Numbered from the stretch's first letter, positions 30,501 to 36,213 are shown. The stretch: 64,000 nt of DNA from Planctomyces sp. SH-PL62 (GCA_945893045.1 CAMDEA010000003.1:62001-126000), one strand, 5' to 3'. Notes: a model not told the origin generated them from the sequence alone. Program-made: numbers and translations.

Positions 30501-32024
30501 ACCGTGCGTCTGCAAGACAACGGCGGCCTCGCCAATGGCGGCAGCAATGCCAGCGCGGACCAGACGTTTACGATCAACGTCACCGCGGTGAACGACGCTC
30601 CGACAATCACTGTTCCGCGAGCCCAGACGACGAACGAAGACATCAACAAACTGATCCCGGCAATCGTCGTGGCGGATCTCGACGCCACGATGCTGGATGT
30701 CACGTTGGCTGTGGCTCATGGGTGGATCACTTTGGGAACTGTCACCGGATTGACCTTCCAAAACGGGACGACCAACGGCAGTGCGACTGTCGAGGTCCAA
30801 GGCAGCAAAGCGGATTTGAACGCCGCCCTGGCCTCCATCAATTTCCTGCCGGACCAGGACTTCAACGGCAGCGATACTTTGACCGCCACGGTTTCCGATC
30901 TCGGAGCCACCGGAACCGGCGCGGTTCTGATGGCGAGCAAGACGGTCGCGATCACGATCAAGTCGGTCAACGACGCACCCAAGTTCACCAAAGGTGACGA
31001 CCAGACGGTGAATGATGACGATGGCGTGCAGTCCATCGCCAATTGGGCCACGCTCCTCGATCCGGGAGCAGCGAACGAGTCGAGCCAGACGCTCAAGTTC
31101 ACGGTGACGACCGACAACAAAGCGTTGTTCGCCACTCAACCGGCGATCTCGCCGAACGGAACGCTGACGTTCAAGCCGAACTTGGAAGTCGCCGGCATCG
31201 CAACAGTCACCGTGAAGCTCAGCGACAACGGCGGGAAGGCCAACGGCGGAATTGACACCAGCGCCGCTCAAACCTTCACGATCACCGTCACGGATCAATC
31301 CGTTGATCTCACCGCCACGCTTCAGGACGGCGGGGACACTGTGACCGTGCTGCGCGACGGCAACAATCTCGTTGTGCGGCGAGGCACTACCGACCTCGTC
31401 CCTCCGACCCGAATGGAAGATGTCGGCCTGCTGACCATCAACGGTGGCAGCGGCGGCGACAGAGTGACTTTGGATGCCTCGTTGAATACGGCCGGCCCGG
31501 CGAGATTCCGTTTCCATGGCAACATCCAGTTCAACGGCAACGCCGGCGACGATGTCTTCGACGCCAGCAAATACACCGGCACAGTCGCCAAGGTCGGTGT
31601 GCAGTTCGAGGGCGGAGATGGCATCGATTCGGTCTTGGGCAGCGGCGGAAAGGACACGCTTGCTGGCGGCAACGGCAACGACACGCTGAAGGGACTGGGT
31701 GGCGACGACGCGATCACAGGCGGCAACGACAACGATGCCCTGCTCGGCGGCGACGGCGACGATCAATTGGATGGCGGCGATCACAGCGATACGGTCATCG
31801 GCGGTTCCGGCAAAGACACGCTGCACGGTGGCGACGGCGACGATACGGTCATTGGCGGTCTGGGAGTCGATGCGGTCTTCGGTGATGCCGGCAACGATCT
31901 CGGCCTGGGTGGCCGCGGCGGTTCTCCACGCGGGAACGGTCAGAAAGACGCTGGCGATGTGCTCGACGCTTCCCTCGAATCGATCAACGAAGCCTTTGCC
32001 ACGCTGTTTGCTTTTGAGATCTAA
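12540..32024 (+). CDS. Giant (6494 aa) secreted/surface protein: delta-60-like repeats, several GEVED domains, FG-GAP/VCBS-like repeats, YWTD/YVTN-like propellers, >=24 cadherin-like repeats, C-terminal RTX-type Ca-binding repeats
   Basis: Single uninterrupted ORF. N-terminal 'WLEVRALLSS'; QADGKIVVVG repeats; 'LDAWMDFNQDGDWGDDEEQIF...GEVEDYRVTI'; 'SLGDLDGDGVTDLAVGA' repeats; 'VAENSAATTAVGTVLATDGD' repeats; C-terminal 'GGNGNDTLKGLGGDDAITGG'. Confidence 0.95.
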   Translation: MKGPLMLCSLWSRWLKQPRSARCFRPWRGLGQRNLQATVCRSIPREVSSTAEWLEVRALLSSAGDLDTAFDSDGKLLTDIGGTQDVASDVAIQADGKIVVVGTGGGSGPSNTDFVLARYLSDGSLDTTFNGNGKVDTGFVNANNEVGRALVIQNDGKLVVAGSTDSLIAVLRYNANGSLDTSFSDDGINVSFSGIATDVALQSDGKIIAAGVNGNSFVVVRYLSDGTLDTSFDSDGRAEVAMGSIVEAVVGVAIQADGKIVVAGNSNEDFAVIRLNSDGSLDTSFDNDGIAIVSNGGTERARSVLIQPDGKIVVTGSATVGGSGVDFAAVRFQTDGSLDTGFNSVGIATTAISSLNDESYAVALQPNGQIVAVGYAFDATRIGVVRYNANGSLDASFNNDGIQTTEFIAGDHRAFGVAIQPDGKIVVVGSNFADFAVARYLGDQSDYGDAPAPYPTTLSVNGARHVANGPTLGSQRDSEADGQPNATATGDDAAGTPDDEDGVTFFSSLLASPLSSTTAVLNANLQNAVSAKLDAWMDFNQDGDWGDDEEQIFVDRTITNGSNAITFAIPAGALPGTTFARFRVSTSGGLAPTGLANDGEVEDYRVTILPFPTAGSPRLFGTDNFANGQIHVYDTATRTQTASFANAISLGIHEIAFDPVGRLLFATEERTSGNIDIYDTVAQVLVGSFPTGLGFAAQELAFDPLGRLLYATDNRGLGDITIFDTVTQSQVGTLLTSSLFGSIDIAYDPVGQFLYSAQNRTNGDIDIFDTVTRTRVGGFATGSGSGIGELAYDPVGHLLYGSESRTNANINVYDTLTQTLVGSIASGIGSSIQELAYDSAAHLLYASDSLSNGSVFVYNTVTRALIASFSTGFSGSLPGLEIVGSSASFDFGDAPDTGSGTGSGNYNTLFADNGPSHTIVAGLFIGAHVDGDIGVLQNTTSNADDVNGALPDDEDGLNSPLADLTLTIGAAPTVNVIVTNTTGSAATLYGWIDYNANGVFDNAAERASVTVPSGSSNVLTTLTFPVVPGGFIGTTYARFRLSTDAAAANSTGAASNGEVEDYVATITKPGDGTVASTLKIANDLNGGPMLANDDRFATVAALGDLDGDGVVDLAVGAQKDDTSGNDTGAVYVLFMNSNGTVKSRTKIANNTNGGPALSNYDFFGKSVAALGDLDGDGVTDLAVGANTGGNDQGKVYVLFLNTNGTVKSSTVIASGVGGGPTLANADNFGASVSSLGDLDGDGVTDLAVGAYRDDTGGTNRGAVYVLFMNSNGTAKSFTKIASSLNGGPSLSNEDHFFAVAALGDLDGDGVTELAVGASDDDTVGTDRGAVYVLRLNTDGTVKGFRKITSGINGGPALNTGDQFGRSVASLGDLDGDGVTDLVVGAIDNNIGGTRQRGEVFVLLMNADGTARSSIKIASETNGGPSLDQFVGFGDGVTALGDLNGDGVTDLAVGVQGDDTGGEQRGAVYVLFVNPFNDFGDAPAPYPTTTAANGARHAAIGPTLGSIRDRNNDGTASASADADDAITPGMIYFVARNDGTIKRAALDGSNATVVVSGLDNPRDVEVDVANEKIYWSSGDGSVDRIWRANLDGSGIESVVGTGPHDSLRQIFLDAANGVIYFGNRFDSGTLYRVNTDGSGLQTLFTGSGNYWDIAVDAAAGKVYWTDVTGNTVSRANLDGSNRQNLFTNSSSAGMALDLASGSLFVGRNGDIVRANLDGSSPTVILPGFEAADIALNSSEGKLYYSTDLSNLARSNLDGSQLQTFASGVSGLEGIGVVPIVPDDEDGVTFGTIRVGQLGTTVTVTVANAPDGAKLDAWIDFNGDGSWGGADEQIAESLAVVNGNNTITFNVPSGADDGTTYARFRLSTTGNLGPKGAAADGEIEDYLVTIASPIPASGEFAEQFTILASARQTVSVIAADVDGDGDLDVLSASVNNGEIAWYENDGTPFNAGWEVHSITTVADQARRVFVADLDGDGDLDVLSAASQVNSQIVWYENDGTPDTGPWTARTISTTAGQFGSVVVGDVDGDGDFDAVSAGYSANSIFWYENDGSPLNGGWTERVIATGIDGAWMAVVADVDGDGDLDAVSASWNDDTVAWFENDGTPANGGWTTRVITTGADRAFSVAVADLDGDGDQDVVSTSTNDDEVAWFENDGSPSNGGWTTRIIATERDSPTSVVAADIDGDGAVDLAVSSYGDGTISWIRNDGTPSDGGWSLRTISTAAAGATSVFVADMDGDGDGDVLSSSVTDDKVAIYEHLDSDYGDAPDAAAGTGTGNYQSRSADNGPSHRFGANLRLGASVDYDSGALQNAAANADDANGEQSDDEDGLSNPLADLTLTIGSQPTVNVFVTNTTGSAATLYGWIDYNANGVFDNVTERTSVTVPNGMNGGIVTLTFPAVPAGFTGTTYARFRLSTDSAAANPTGSALNGEVEDYAATITKPSDGTVSSSVKIAHQLGSTLSLADTDFFGYAIESIGDLDNDGVIDLAVGVPHDDTGGNNQGAVYLLFMKVDGSVKSFTKIASGTSGVPTFQNDKQFGSSVAAIGDLDGDGVTELAVGVIDNPGVVCVLFLRTDGTVKNSTTIGSLTNGGPSLLTGDAFGSAVASLGDLDGDGVPDLAVGASGDDIGGSYSGAMYVLLMKSDGTAKTSVKIAAGTPNAPPLTGNIGFGDSIAALGDLNGDGVTEIAVAAPGDDTGGHDRGAVYVLFLNRDGSLQSGSQKIASGEGGAPTIDDEDQFGTSLESLGDLNGDGVADLAVGAIEQDGNGGGSVHVLFLNSDGTVNSSKKIASGIGGGPTLANGDYFGKAIASLGDLNGDGVIDLAVGSQLADEGGTDRGSVHVLFLNPVNRAPAITSSATASVAENTTSVLTVTATDADLPAQTLSFSIVGGADQSKFDITSGGVLTFQSAPDFENPTDAGTDPPNPDNLYEVTVQVSDGNGGAATQSITITVTDVNDVTPVVTTNQSFSVAENSAATTAVGTVLATDGDMTATTFQSWTITAGNTDKDGDSTLPFAINASTGEITVNDAGDLDREQTTSFTLSVTVSDGVNTSAAQTVTINLTDVNDVTPVVTANQSFSVAENSAATTAVGTVLATDGDVTATTFQSWTITAGNTDKDGDSTLPFAINASTGAITVNDAGDLDREQTASFTLSVTVSDGVNTSAAQTLTINLTDVNDVTPVVTANQSFNVAENSAATTAVGTVLATDGDVTATTFQSWTITAGNTDKDGDSTLPFAINASTGEITVNDTGDLDREQTASFTLSVTVSDGVNTSSAQTVTVNLTDVNDVTPVVTANQSFSVAENSAATTAVGTVLATDGDVTATTFQSWTITAGNTDKDGDSTLPFAINASTGAITVNDAGDLDREQTASFTLSVTVSDGVHTSAAQTVTVNLTDANDVTPVVTANQSFNVAENSAATTAVGTVLATDGDVTATTFQSWTITAGNTDKDGDSTLPFAINTSTGAITVNDTGDLDREQTSTFTLSVTVSDGVNMSSAQTVTINLTDVNDVTPVITANQSFNVAENSAATAAVGTVLATDGDVTATTFQSWTITAGNTDKDGDSTLPFAINASTGAITVNDAGDLDREQTSSFTLSVTVSDGVHTSAAQTVTVNLTDVNDVTPVVTANQSFNVAENSAATTAVGTVLATDGDVTATTFQSWTLTAGNTDKDGDSTLPFAINASTGAITVNDAGDLDREQTSSFTLSVTVSDGVNTSAAQTMTINLTDVNDVTPIVTANQSFSVVENSAATTAVGTVLATDGDVTATMFQSWMITAGNSDKDGDSALPFAINTSTGLITVNDSGDLDREQTSSFTLSVTVSDGFNTSAAQTVAVNLTDVNDVTPVVTAAQSFSVAENSAATTAVGTAVGTVLATDGDVTVTTFQSWTITAGNTDKDGDSTLPFAINASTGAIAVNDVGDLDREQTSSFTLSVTVSDGVNTSAAQTVTVNLTDVNDVTPVVTAAQSFSVAENSAAMTAVGTVLATDGDVTATTFQNWTITAGNTDKDADSTLPFAINASTGAITVNDAGDLDREQTTSFTLSVTVSDGVNTSSAQTVDINVADENDVTPVVTANQSFNVAENSAATTAVETVLATDGDATATTFQNWTITAGNTDKDGDSTLPFAINASTGAITVNDAGDLDREQTASFTLSVTVTDGVNTSAAQTVTVNLTDVNDVTPVVTANQSFNVAENSAATTAVGMVLATDGDVTATTFQNWMITAGNTDKDGDSTLPFAINASTGAITVNDAGDLDREQTSSVMLSVTVSDEVHTSSAQTVTINLTDVNDVTPVVTADQSFSVAENSAATTAVGTLLATDGDVTATTFQSWTITAGNMDKDGDSTLPFAINASTGAITVNDAGDLDREQTASFTLSVTVSDGVNTSAAQTVTINLTDVNDLTPIVTANQSFSVVENSAATTAVGTVLATDGDVTATTFQDWTITAGNTDKDGDSSLPFAFNASTGAITVNDAGDLDREQTTSFTLSVTVSDGVNTSGVQTVTVNLTDVNDVTPVVTAGQSFNVAENSSATTAVGTVLTTDGDVTATTFQNWMITAGNTDKDGDSTLPFAINASTGAITVNDAGDLDREQTASFTLSVTASDGVNTSAAQTVTINLTDVNDVTPVVTAAQSFNVVENSAATTAVGTELATDGDVTATTFQNWTITAGNTDKDGDSTLPFAINASTGAITVNDAGDLDREQTISFTLSVAVSDGVNTSEVQTVTINLTDVNDVTPIVTANQNFGVAENSAATTAVGTVLATDGDVTATTFQSWTITAGNTDKDGDSTLPFSINASTGAITVNDAGDLDREQTVSFTLSVTVSDGIHTSAAQTLTITLTDEKDVTPVVTADQIFSVAENSAATTAVGTVLATDGDVTATTFQSWTITAGNTDKDGDSTLPFAISASTGAITVNDAGDLDREQTASFTLSVTVSDGLNTSAAQTVTVNLTDVNDVTPIVTANQSFNLAENSAAATGVGTVLATDGDVTATTFQSWAITAGNTDKDGDSTLPFAISASTGAITVNDAGDLDRELTASFTLSVTVSDGVNTSSAPMVTVNLADVNEFNPTVSGGPFSISENSANGTAVGTVSGSDNDATNGGLSYAITGGNSLGIFTINSSSGTITVLDPTNLDREALSSVSLTVQVSDTGPGTARTGSTDVTINLIDMNEFDPVLNDASFSVAENSANGSSVGTLTATDADASRTLSYSIVAGNVLGIFTINSSTGTIKIANNANLDREAVASVTLTVQVSDSGPGEARTDTAAVTINVTDVNEFDPVLSEATFSIAENSPNGTPVGTASASDSDATKSFSFSITAGNGLGLFAIDSATGEITVANSANLDRESVVSVTLTVQLSDGGPGAAHTDSTAVIINVTDVNEFDPVLNDASFSIAENLADGSSVGSVTGTDADATKTISYSITAGNSLGIFAINSATGAITIADNTNLDRESFASVTLTVQVSDGGPGTARTDTAAVTIGVTDLNEFDPVLDDATFSIAENSANNTSVGTVTASDSDATRNFSYSITAGNSLGIFAIDSVTGAIRVADKTSLNRETLSSVSLTVQVSDGGPGTARTDTATMIIDVTEVNDAPTGVNDLRTSVLEDSSVIVMSFADLLVNDIRGPSSESGQTLTITEVSNPLGGTVTIRGTNVEFTPAHDFNGMARFTYTLQDDGTTNGVSDFQTSTANVSFPVSAINDVPSFSAGANVTRLGDGAQKTVLGWATNISQGATDEADQTMNFVMTTNNTAMFATNGLPTIDPNTGNLTFTPRAGAPGTGTATVTVRLHDNGGGTGPNVDLSAAQTFTITMTGLNRAPSFTKGPNQPAPNQPLALEDSGLHSVTNWATAISPGTGENAIGQVLNFVLTNNNNSLFTAQGQPAISADGTLTYTLADNASGLATVTVILHDDGLRLGGAAARDSSAAQTFRITVTPVNDAPSFTKGNDQTVLEDAVAQSVTNWATSINKGAANESTQVLTFVVTNNNNSLFATQPAITAAGKLTYKPAANANGSALVTVRLQDNGGLANGGSNASADQTFTINVTAVNDAPTITVPRAQTTNEDINKLIPAIVVADLDATMLDVTLAVAHGWITLGTVTGLTFQNGTTNGSATVEVQGSKADLNAALASINFLPDQDFNGSDTLTATVSDLGATGTGAVLMASKTVAITIKSVNDAPKFTKGDDQTVNDDDGVQSIANWATLLDPGAANESSQTLKFTVTTDNKALFATQPAISPNGTLTFKPNLEVAGIATVTVKLSDNGGKANGGIDTSAAQTFTITVTDQSVDLTATLQDGGDTVTVLRDGNNLVVRRGTTDLVPPTRMEDVGLLTINGGSGGDRVTLDASLNTAGPARFRFHGNIQFNGNAGDDVFDASKYTGTVAKVGVQFEGGDGIDSVLGSGGKDTLAGGNGNDTLKGLGGDDAITGGNDNDALLGGDGDDQLDGGDHSDTVIGGSGKDTLHGGDGDDTVIGGLGVDAVFGDAGNDLGLGGRGGSPRGNGQKDAGDVLDASLESINEAFATLFAFEI
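21391..27672 (+). repeat. 19 near-identical cadherin-like repeats, 330 nt (110 aa) period
   Basis: Unit starts at 21391, 21721, 22051, 22381, 22711, 23041, 23371, 23701, 24031, 24373, 24703, 25033, 25363, 25693, 26023, 26353, 26683, 27013, 27343. One unit (24031) is 342 nt because of a 12-nt AVGT duplication. Confidence 0.95.
31600..31920 (+). other. RTX/hemolysin-type calcium-binding repeat domain of the giant protein
   Basis: SGGKDTLAGGNGNDTLKGLGGDDAITGGNDNDALLGGDGDDQLDGGDHSDTVIGGSGKDTLHGGDGDDTVIGG. Confidence 0.9.
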
Positions 32025-32036
32025 CGTGGGCCAGCC

Positions 32037-32163
32037 GGGGTCAGGTCTTCAAATTTCATTTTTGGTCATGCGAGCCACCTCTGACTCACTGCTCACACCG
32101 ACATTCCAATCCAGTTCGCACGCAATTCGCGACACCAAAAATGAAATTTGAAGACCTGACCCC
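32037..32163. repeat. Perfect 30-nt inverted repeat with 67-nt spacer
   Basis: ggggtcaggtcttcaaatttcatttttggt ... accaaaaatgaaatttgaagacctgacccc. Confidence 0.95.
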
Positions 32164-32175
32164 TGATCGGTACCT

Positions 32176-32922
32176 TTATGCCGCGCCGCTTTGATCCAGG
32201 ATCTCGGCGATGTGCAGCACGCGGATCGGCTTCTTCTGCCGGCGGATCAGGCCATCGAGGTGCATCAAGCAGGACATGTCGTTGGCGGTCAGAACCTCGG
32301 TACCGGCTTGCTCGTGATCGTGCAGGCGGTCGAGGCCCATCATTGAGGAGATTGCTTCTTCGGCCACGGCGAACGTGCCTCCGAAGCCGCAGCACTCGTC
32401 CGGGCGAGTCAGCTCCGAAAACGTGATCCCTTCCAATCCCTCCAGCAACTGCTTGGCTTTGTTGAAGGCGGGACCAACACGCTCGCTGCAACTGCCGAGT
32501 CGCAGTTCGCGCAGGCCGTGACAGCTTTGATGCAGGCCCACCTTGTGCGGAAAGCTCCCGCGCGGACGGCTGACCTTCAGCACGTCGGTCAGGAATTCGG
32601 TCAGCTCGAACGTCTTATGTTTGAACTGCTCGAAGCCGGGGCGGTCCGAGAGGTAATCGTCGTAGTGGTGCCGCACCATCGCCGTGCAACTCCCCGACGG
32701 ACAGACGACGTACTCATAGGCGGAGAAGATGTCGAAGAACCGCTCGGCCAACGGGCGCGTCTGCTCACACAGACCAGTATTCGCCATCGGCTGACCGCAA
32801 CAGGTCTGAGCCTCCGGGAAATCCACTTCCACGCCGAAGCGTTCCAGCACGGACACGGTCGCCATGCCCACCTGCGGAAAGAATTGATCGACGTAGCACG
32901 GAATGAACAAGCCGACGCGCAT
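32176..32922 (-). CDS. (Fe-S)-binding protein, LutA/YkgE-like (CCG domains)
   Basis: MRVGLFIPCYVDQFFPQVGM, FPEAQTCCGQPMANTG, HQSCHGLREL, PDECCGFGGTFAV. ATG at 32922 chosen; the ORF extends to 32973. Confidence 0.92.
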   Translation of the reverse strand: MRVGLFIPCYVDQFFPQVGMATVSVLERFGVEVDFPEAQTCCGQPMANTGLCEQTRPLAERFFDIFSAYEYVVCPSGSCTAMVRHHYDDYLSDRPGFEQFKHKTFELTEFLTDVLKVSRPRGSFPHKVGLHQSCHGLRELRLGSCSERVGPAFNKAKQLLEGLEGITFSELTRPDECCGFGGTFAVAEEAISSMMGLDRLHDHEQAGTEVLTANDMSCLMHLDGLIRRQKKPIRVLHIAEILDQSGAA

Positions 32923-33155
32923 GGGAACTCCGGAAAGTTGAGCGAAGTTGGAAATCGTGGGGCAGGTTTTCAACCTGCCCGTCCCCTGTCAACGATTGGT
33001 CAGTTTCGGCAAGTTCGAGACTCTAGGTTCCCAGCAAGCATTTCGTAGTTCGCGTGATCAAGGCAATTCGACCGTCAAGGCTCCGACAATTTCGTTTGCT
33101 CCCAGGGAACGATCCGATGTTGAACGATGACCGGTTTCAGGGACGGAGCCACCCA

Positions 33156-34268
33156 ATGTCTGCGCAGAGGTCAGCGAATTCCAAACGTGTCGATGGCCTG
33201 CGGTGGGGGCTGCGCGTCGGGTTGCTCGGCCTGCTGATGGCGGGGTGCCAGACGGCATCGCCGCGTTCCGCTGCCGATCGCCCAGCACCGGCTCAATGGG
33301 TTGCCGAATCAACCGTCATGGCTCCACAGCGTCCATCGAATGGCACTGACGTGGCCACCAACTTCGTGAGCGGCACGGCGCTCGCCGCCGGTTTCGTGCC
33401 GAAGATCAACACCGCGTCACCGGTGGCTAGCGCCAATCCGCTCAAGAATCGCGTGACCTTCACGTTGGTGAACTGGCAGAGCGAAGAGCCGCCTCCGTTG
33501 CTCACCGGAGAATCCAACCAGAGTTCGGACGCCCCGCTGGCGGAGACTCTCCCCGAAGTCTGCTGCGATGAGATTTGTTTTGGCTGCGATTTCCACAACG
33601 CATTTCCGACGCTCTGGCGCGACACGAAAGCGGTCGTGAATTGGAACAACGCCCTGATTCTGACGGCGGCAGGCGGTTTGGCGATTGGATTTCGTCAAAG
33701 CGACATCGACCAACAAGTGCGCGACAAAGTGGCCGAGCACCCCCAGCGCTGGGGCGATGGCACTCGAATCCTCGGCAACATCGGCGACATCGCCTATCAG
33801 GCCCCCGTGATGCTGGGTGTTTACGGCTATTCGGTGTGGAGGCAGGACGAAGAATTGCACGATGTGATGGGAGCCGTACTGAGTGCTTCGGCCATCACCG
33901 CCGTCAGTACGTCAACGTTGAAGCTCATCACGAATACGGACCGGCCCTCGGATAAATGGAACAACGGGCAATATGGCTTTCCGTCGTACCACACGGCCAG
34001 CACCTTCGCGATCGCTGCCGTGTTAGACGAGTATTACGGCAGCCATGTCGGCTTGCCGGCGTACGCGCTGGCGGCGGCGGTGGGCTTCAGCCGGATCGAC
34101 GCTCAGGACCATGACTTGTCGGACGTCGTCTTCGGCGGTGTGTTGGGGTTCGTGATCGGCAAGACCGTCGCCGGACGGCATCTGTGCGACGACTCGAATC
34201 TGCAGCTCAGCCCGTATGTGCATCCGACCGACGGCACCCCCGGCATCGCCATTGAAGCCAAGTTCTGA
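33156..34268 (+). CDS. PAP2-family phosphatase, predicted lipoprotein
   Basis: Lipobox-like LLMAGC. SDKWNNGQYGFPSYHTASTFA...GFSRIDAQDHDLSDVVFGGVLG matches PAP2 motifs. The start is uncertain; the ORF opens at 33054. Confidence 0.8.
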   Translation: MSAQRSANSKRVDGLRWGLRVGLLGLLMAGCQTASPRSAADRPAPAQWVAESTVMAPQRPSNGTDVATNFVSGTALAAGFVPKINTASPVASANPLKNRVTFTLVNWQSEEPPPLLTGESNQSSDAPLAETLPEVCCDEICFGCDFHNAFPTLWRDTKAVVNWNNALILTAAGGLAIGFRQSDIDQQVRDKVAEHPQRWGDGTRILGNIGDIAYQAPVMLGVYGYSVWRQDEELHDVMGAVLSASAITAVSTSTLKLITNTDRPSDKWNNGQYGFPSYHTASTFAIAAVLDEYYGSHVGLPAYALAAAVGFSRIDAQDHDLSDVVFGGVLGFVIGKTVAGRHLCDDSNLQLSPYVHPTDGTPGIAIEAKF

Positions 34269-35305
34269 GCCGGCGACGCAGCCGGACGCAACGGCCGGGT
34301 CAGCGCGTACCACAAGTATCCGACGCACTCGCGAAAGACGTAGTACGCCTCCAGAACCAACCGGCGGCTCATTCGCGCCGGAACGGTCACAGCCGCGACT
34401 CCCTGCTCCTCGAACAGCAGCTTGCAGCGGGCCAGATGAAAGTAATGGCTGACGATCAGTGCCGACGTCAGACGTTGCTCGTTCATTAATCGGCGTGTGT
34501 TTCGCGCGGTGGCCAACGTGTTCACACCCTCTGGATCAACCAAGATGCGATCCTCCGGCAAACCAGCATCGAGCAGATAGCTCCGCATCGCGCCCGCTTC
34601 ATTGATCCCTTCCACGCCGGTCGCACCGCTGACCAACACGAACCGGACGCGCCCGTCGCGAAACAGGTCCGCCGCCGTGTCGAGCCGATCCGACAACGCC
34701 AGCGACAGCGTGCCGTCCGGATACACCCGCGCTCCCAGGACGACGGCAACATCCGCGTCGCGGCGGTAATCGGTCGATCCGAACGTCAACACATGCAATC
34801 CGATCATCACGACCTGCCCAAGCACGACGCTGCCGACCGACAACAGCGTTGTTGACCAACTCTGCGCGTGGGCCGGCGGATTCGTGCGACGCAGTAACCA
34901 GACATCGGCGATGATCACAATCAGCACACCCAGACTGAGCGGCACCGGAAACGAAGACGCGATCTCGCCGTGGACGACCAGCCGAAAAAACAGCGCCACA
35001 TCGAGCACCGCTCGCAGCGCGACCGCCAGCAATCCGATCCGTACCGCTCGTGCCCATCGGGCCGGCAGTTCTCGAACCAAGACGCCAACCGCCGCGAACC
35101 CCAACAAGACAGTCAGTGCAGCATTCCAAGTCACCGAGGCCCACTCGCCGCCGCCCAGTGGATTACTGATCCAGACACACGGCTCGACCGCACGCTGCCA
35201 ACGCAGGGCGGACAACGCGGACGCGAACGACGTCAGTGACACGATCAAACTCGCCCCGGACAACAACGAGCGACCTCCGATCGTGAGCAGCCTCCGTGAG
35301 TTCAT
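34103..35305 (-). CDS. YdcF/SanA-like (DUF218) membrane protein
   Basis: 400 aa. N-terminal TM segments; ADVAVVLGARVYPDGTLSLALSDRLDTAADLFRDGRVRFVLVSG...EDRILVDPEGVNTLATARNTRRLM. Confidence 0.88.
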   Translation of the reverse strand: MNSRRLLTIGGRSLLSGASLIVSLTSFASALSALRWQRAVEPCVWISNPLGGGEWASVTWNAALTVLLGFAAVGVLVRELPARWARAVRIGLLAVALRAVLDVALFFRLVVHGEIASSFPVPLSLGVLIVIIADVWLLRRTNPPAHAQSWSTTLLSVGSVVLGQVVMIGLHVLTFGSTDYRRDADVAVVLGARVYPDGTLSLALSDRLDTAADLFRDGRVRFVLVSGATGVEGINEAGAMRSYLLDAGLPEDRILVDPEGVNTLATARNTRRLMNEQRLTSALIVSHYFHLARCKLLFEEQGVAAVTVPARMSRRLVLEAYYVFRECVGYLWYALTRPLRPAASPAQNLASMAMPGVPSVGCTYGLSCRFESSHRCRPATVLPITNPNTPPKTTSDKSWS

Positions 35306-35340
35306 CGCTCAAGTCCTTTCCGCCAGGGGCCAGCGACTGT

Positions 35341-35416
35341 CTTGATCCGTGGCCGTGCCTGAATCCGCGGGGTCAATAGGATTGCCCCGCGGATTCAAAC
35401 ACAGCCGCGGATCAAG
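35341..35416. repeat. Imperfect inverted repeat
   Basis: cttgatccgtggccgtgcctgaatccgcggggtcaat ... attgccccgcggattcaaacacagccgcggatcaag. Confidence 0.88.
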
Positions 35417-35560
35417 TCCCGTTTGAAAACGAGGCATTGAGCAGTTTGTGCCCATCACCAGCAGTTTCTGCCGCCCAAAATCTGAACCGATCAGTGAACC
35501 TTGGCAAACTTTTCCGAAGTTTCCAGTCGTGACGGCCGATAACACCAGTGGGATTTTCGG

Positions 35561-35833
35561 ATGAACCCATTGGTAAGAGGTCCGGCCATGCCACGGAATC
35601 GAATCGCTCTGAGTTTGATCGTCACGCTGTTGTGCCCGCTGATGTTCTCAGCGGTTGGCTGTCAGACCACGGTCGGCGGGCAAACGCTCCCGTCATCGAC
35701 TTACTTGTCGGATGACGTCCAGTACTTCCCCGCCGGACCGGAATTCAAGCTGACGAATCAAGTCCGGGCGATGGAGGAGTACAAGCTCGACCGCGAGAAA
35801 CTGCGTGCCGGCTTGGACGACGACGCACAATAA
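35561..35833 (+). CDS. Small predicted lipoprotein
   Basis: 90 aa, lipobox-like SAVGCQ. Related to the next ORF (YLSDDVQYFPAGPEFKLTNQVRAMEEYKLDRE). Confidence 0.75.
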   Translation: MNPLVRGPAMPRNRIALSLIVTLLCPLMFSAVGCQTTVGGQTLPSSTYLSDDVQYFPAGPEFKLTNQVRAMEEYKLDREKLRAGLDDDAQ

Positions 35834-35876
35834 TCGTCGCGAACCTCAGGCCAGTTGATCTCAGAGAGGTCCAGCC

Positions 35877-36122
35877 ATGTGGCGAACGGAATGCTCACGC
35901 AGCGTGACCACTGCGGTGTTGTGCCTGCCGATGTTGTTGGCTTTTGGCTGCCAGTCGGGGTTTCGCAAACAGCCCCACGCTTCGCAACGTTGCCTCAGCC
36001 ATGATCCCCGGTACGTCCCGTCCGGCGCGGAGTTCAAGTTAGAGAATCAGACAAAGGCCCTTGAAGCGTACAAGCTGGAGTGCAATCAACGCCGGGCCGC
36101 ATTGGCCAAGGACGATCAGTAA
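35877..36122 (+). CDS. Small predicted lipoprotein, tandem paralogue of 35561..35833
   Basis: 81 aa, LLAFGCQ lipobox-like; CLSHDPRYVPSGAEFKLENQTKALEAYKLECNQ aligns with the neighbouring ORF. Confidence 0.72.
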   Translation: MWRTECSRSVTTAVLCLPMLLAFGCQSGFRKQPHASQRCLSHDPRYVPSGAEFKLENQTKALEAYKLECNQRRAALAKDDQ

Positions 36123-36183
36123 GCCTGCGCGTCTCGAACACGCCGCTTGCATCGCCCGGCTGCAAAGTTTTCTCGGCAACGGC

Positions 36184-36213
36184 TTGACCTTGCCGAAACT
36201 TGCTGGATAGATT
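36184..36213 (+). promoter_or_regulatory. Putative sigma70-type promoter for the leu leader
   Basis: TTGACC (36184-36189), 18 nt, TAGATT (36208-36213), about 28 nt before the leader ATG. Confidence 0.5.

Noticed and set aside
27597-31826. 1409-aa minus-strand ORF opposite the giant gene
   Set aside because: Antisense to a clearly coding repeat-rich gene. Composition (Arg/Val/His-rich, repetitive) mirrors the codon bias of the plus-strand CDS and no domain is recognisable.
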